Of a stretch of 41,701 nt of DNA, positions 40,080 through 41,701 are shown piece after piece. Every line of letters begins with the position of its first letter. Positions within the stretch are counted from its first letter, which is position 1. The notes beneath the pieces are model-generated. The model was not told where the DNA came from, ran no database searches, and saw nothing but the letters and a program-made list of their open reading frames with translations. This stretch comes from Blastocatellia bacterium UBA7656 (GTDB lineage Bacteria > Acidobacteriota > Blastocatellia > UBA7656), in NCBI GenBank assembly GCA_002483445.1, contig DLHY01000050.1, forward strand, positions 1,853 through 43,553, in the 5' to 3' direction. The translations under genes were made by a program, and so were the position numbers.

Positions 40080-41701
40080 TTAGGGGATAGGAAATGACAA
40101 ATCCTTGTAGCTAAATACTGTGGACCAACAAGAGTGGATAATGATATCCGAAAGGTTATGTGAGCCTTGTTCTTGAGTGCGTCCGAAATCTGTATCCCTT
40201 TTACCAGCTAAATGAACGGATTCGTGTATGAAGAGAATCGCCCGTGAGATATCAGGGCCTATTCTGGCACTGCCGCTGGCATTGAAAAATAACCGGAACA
40301 AAAACATGTCCCCTGCCGCTGGGTTTCCATCGTGAATAATGGCTCCGGGTATGTTACCTCTTCTTTTCAATCCGAGTGCGCTTGGGTGCTGGCTCGTATC
40401 GCCATTAAACACTCTCCAAGGATCATGTTGAATGCCAGTCGAATCAATAGTGTTCGGCTTTACTTCTAGGCTTTGAAGTATACTTTCAATAGCAGAAGCA
40501 TTAATCCCCGCTTTATTCAAACCGTCAGCACATCCGCGACTTCTTAAAAGTTGGCTTGCTTTGCTGATCGCCGTTCGGATAACTCCTAAATCGCCAGAAT
40601 CAAACCCAGTCCAGTATGCAGGTTCGCTTCCTCCACCATCGCCATTGCCGTCCTCAAACCGAGGACGCTCATGACCGCAAACCTCAGGAAACTGCTCGCA
40701 TAAACATGCACCGGGGTTCCTTGCACACGGGTCTACCGGATCGCCACCAAGCCCGTCAGGGTCTACCCTATCGAGTACCATGTTATTTACGTAGCTGTAG
40801 CGGCTCAGACTTTGCGGGTTAGCTATGGAGCCAGCCAAAGGATCGACCTGATTGAACCTGCCTACATTCGCTGAATATCCACGATTAACAGCATAATCAA
40901 TCCCGCTTTCACTATCCCTTTCATACGAAGTAAACTTGTGCTTATCGGTCGTGCCGGTCGCGTTCAACTCTTCCCCAAACGGCAAGTGCGATTGCCTCCC
41001 CTGAATCCCTCCCTGCCCGCCAGTGATCGTCGCTCTCGCGCTCAATCGGTCATAGAGGAAAAACACTCTCCCGCTCTGCTCTCGCGCGATCATCCTGCTG
41101 CCAGCAAAAATATAATCAACAACTACCGCTCCAGTGCTTCCGTTGTGTTCGGCTATCACCTGCCCGCCTTCCCATACATAATGCGTAGTAGTCGAGCCGA
41201 CCGTCTTCTTGATCCTTCGATTCTGATGGTCGTAGCTGTAGCTGGCAGTCGAACCACTGTCAACACTCACTACCCGATTCTCAGCATCGTAGGTATAGCT
41301 ATGCACTCCATCGCTCGTCACATTCCCCGCCGAGTCATACGAATAATTCAGAGTGCTGCCTTGGGTCACGCTTGTGATCCTGTTGGTCGGCGCTCCTCCG
41401 CTCTGCTCCAAACTCACGCTTTGAATCTGACTCCCTCCACTCGTAGCATTCCACACTTCACTCCTGTTGCCCCATCGGTCATAGACGAACCTCCTCTGCG
41501 CGCTCACTCCGTTCGAGGTCTGATTCGATGTCACAAGCCTTCCCACGTTGTCGTAAGTGTAAGCCGCGCTCTCGGTCTGTCCTCCTATGCTCCCGCTGAC
41601 CGACATCAACTGACCAGCGTTGCCAGCCGTCGAGCCTCCTCCCATCTGTCCCGAACTCGCCGCATAGCTGTAGCTCAAACTCAATCGCGTTGACCCGCTC
41701 T
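40080..41701 (-). CDS. RHS-repeat protein, 3' part, with HExxH tip domain
   Basis: The frame is open to the window edge, so the N-terminus lies outside. The first ~300 residues shown are YD repeats and the RHS-associated core (YDNVGRLVTSNQTSNG, YTYDAENRVVSVDSG, GRFNQVDPLAG). The core ends at NMVLDRVDPDGL near residue 310 of the visible part. The remaining ~220 residues form a variable tip with few paralog-like features, Cys-rich at first (CARNPGACLCEQFPEVCG). It then carries FIHESVHLAG, an HExxH zinc-peptidase motif (His487, Glu488, His491). In RHS toxins the tip is the effector, so a metalloprotease-like toxin is suggested. The propeller gene follows by 29 nt. Confidence 0.85.
   Translation of the reverse strand, partial: SGSTRLSLSYSYAASSGQMGGGSTAGNAGQLMSVSGSIGGQTESAAYTYDNVGRLVTSNQTSNGVSAQRRFVYDRWGNRSEVWNATSGGSQIQSVSLEQSGGAPTNRITSVTQGSTLNYSYDSAGNVTSDGVHSYTYDAENRVVSVDSGSTASYSYDHQNRRIKKTVGSTTTHYVWEGGQVIAEHNGSTGAVVVDYIFAGSRMIAREQSGRVFFLYDRLSARATITGGQGGIQGRQSHLPFGEELNATGTTDKHKFTSYERDSESGIDYAVNRGYSANVGRFNQVDPLAGSIANPQSLSRYSYVNNMVLDRVDPDGLGGDPVDPCARNPGACLCEQFPEVCGHERPRFEDGNGDGGGSEPAYWTGFDSGDLGVIRTAISKASQLLRSRGCADGLNKAGINASAIESILQSLEVKPNTIDSTGIQHDPWRVFNGDTSQHPSALGLKRRGNIPGAIIHDGNPAAGDMFLFRLFFNASGSARIGPDISRAILFIHESVHLAGKRDTDFGRTQEQGSHNLSDIIIHSCWSTVFSYKDLSFPIP

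Overview
The window is about 41.7 kb of chromosomal DNA with moderately high GC, densely coding on both strands. The gene families suggest an environmental, aerobic heterotroph. My best guess is Acidobacteriota, possibly Blastocatellia. The clues are a TPR lipoprotein next to a His-rich nickel permease, a secreted pseudo-caspase/TPR protein, choice-of-anchor D type secreted proteins, heptanucleotide intergenic repeats and RHS loci. No rRNA or tRNA gene was seen, so the phylum is an inference.

Layout. 1-6.8 kb holds a TPR lipoprotein, a fused nickel/cobalt permease and a large secreted multi-domain protein. 7.1-15.9 kb holds a polyol/sugar ABC importer (binding lipoprotein, two permeases, ATPase) with an NAD-type polyol dehydrogenase. 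This set is split between the binding protein and the first permease by about 3.5 kb carrying an M-S fused DNA methyltransferase, a small exported protein and a complete hicBA toxin-antitoxin pair. A decayed hicBA copy lies at the other end, so the insert is bracketed by copies of the hicA 3' end. 15.9-24.3 kb, on the minus strand, holds a TetR - membrane fusion protein - RND pump - TolC efflux operon, followed by a PLP aminotransferase.

24.4-27.9 kb is the most unusual part. A TIR-domain protein is tightly coupled to a KGGTGR-type P-loop ATPase that continues through an nSTAND1-like linker and one membrane segment into a leucine-rich repeat array. A small 3-TM protein faces this pair. It looks like a biological-conflict or signalling module. 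28.1-30.9 kb is a three-gene minus-strand operon: a NUDIX-metallo-beta-lactamase fusion, an unknown protein and a polynucleotide-kinase-like ATPase.

30.9-38.4 kb holds a J-domain membrane protein, a GT-C-like membrane protein, a secreted caspase-fold protein lacking its catalytic cysteine, a STAS/HATPase anti-sigma pair, aroA-aroK and an orphan antitoxin-like gene. 38.4-41.7 kb, on the minus strand, holds the 3' part of an RHS polymorphic-toxin gene with an HExxH tip, then a secreted Ycf48-like propeller in the immunity position, then a displaced RHS core fragment.
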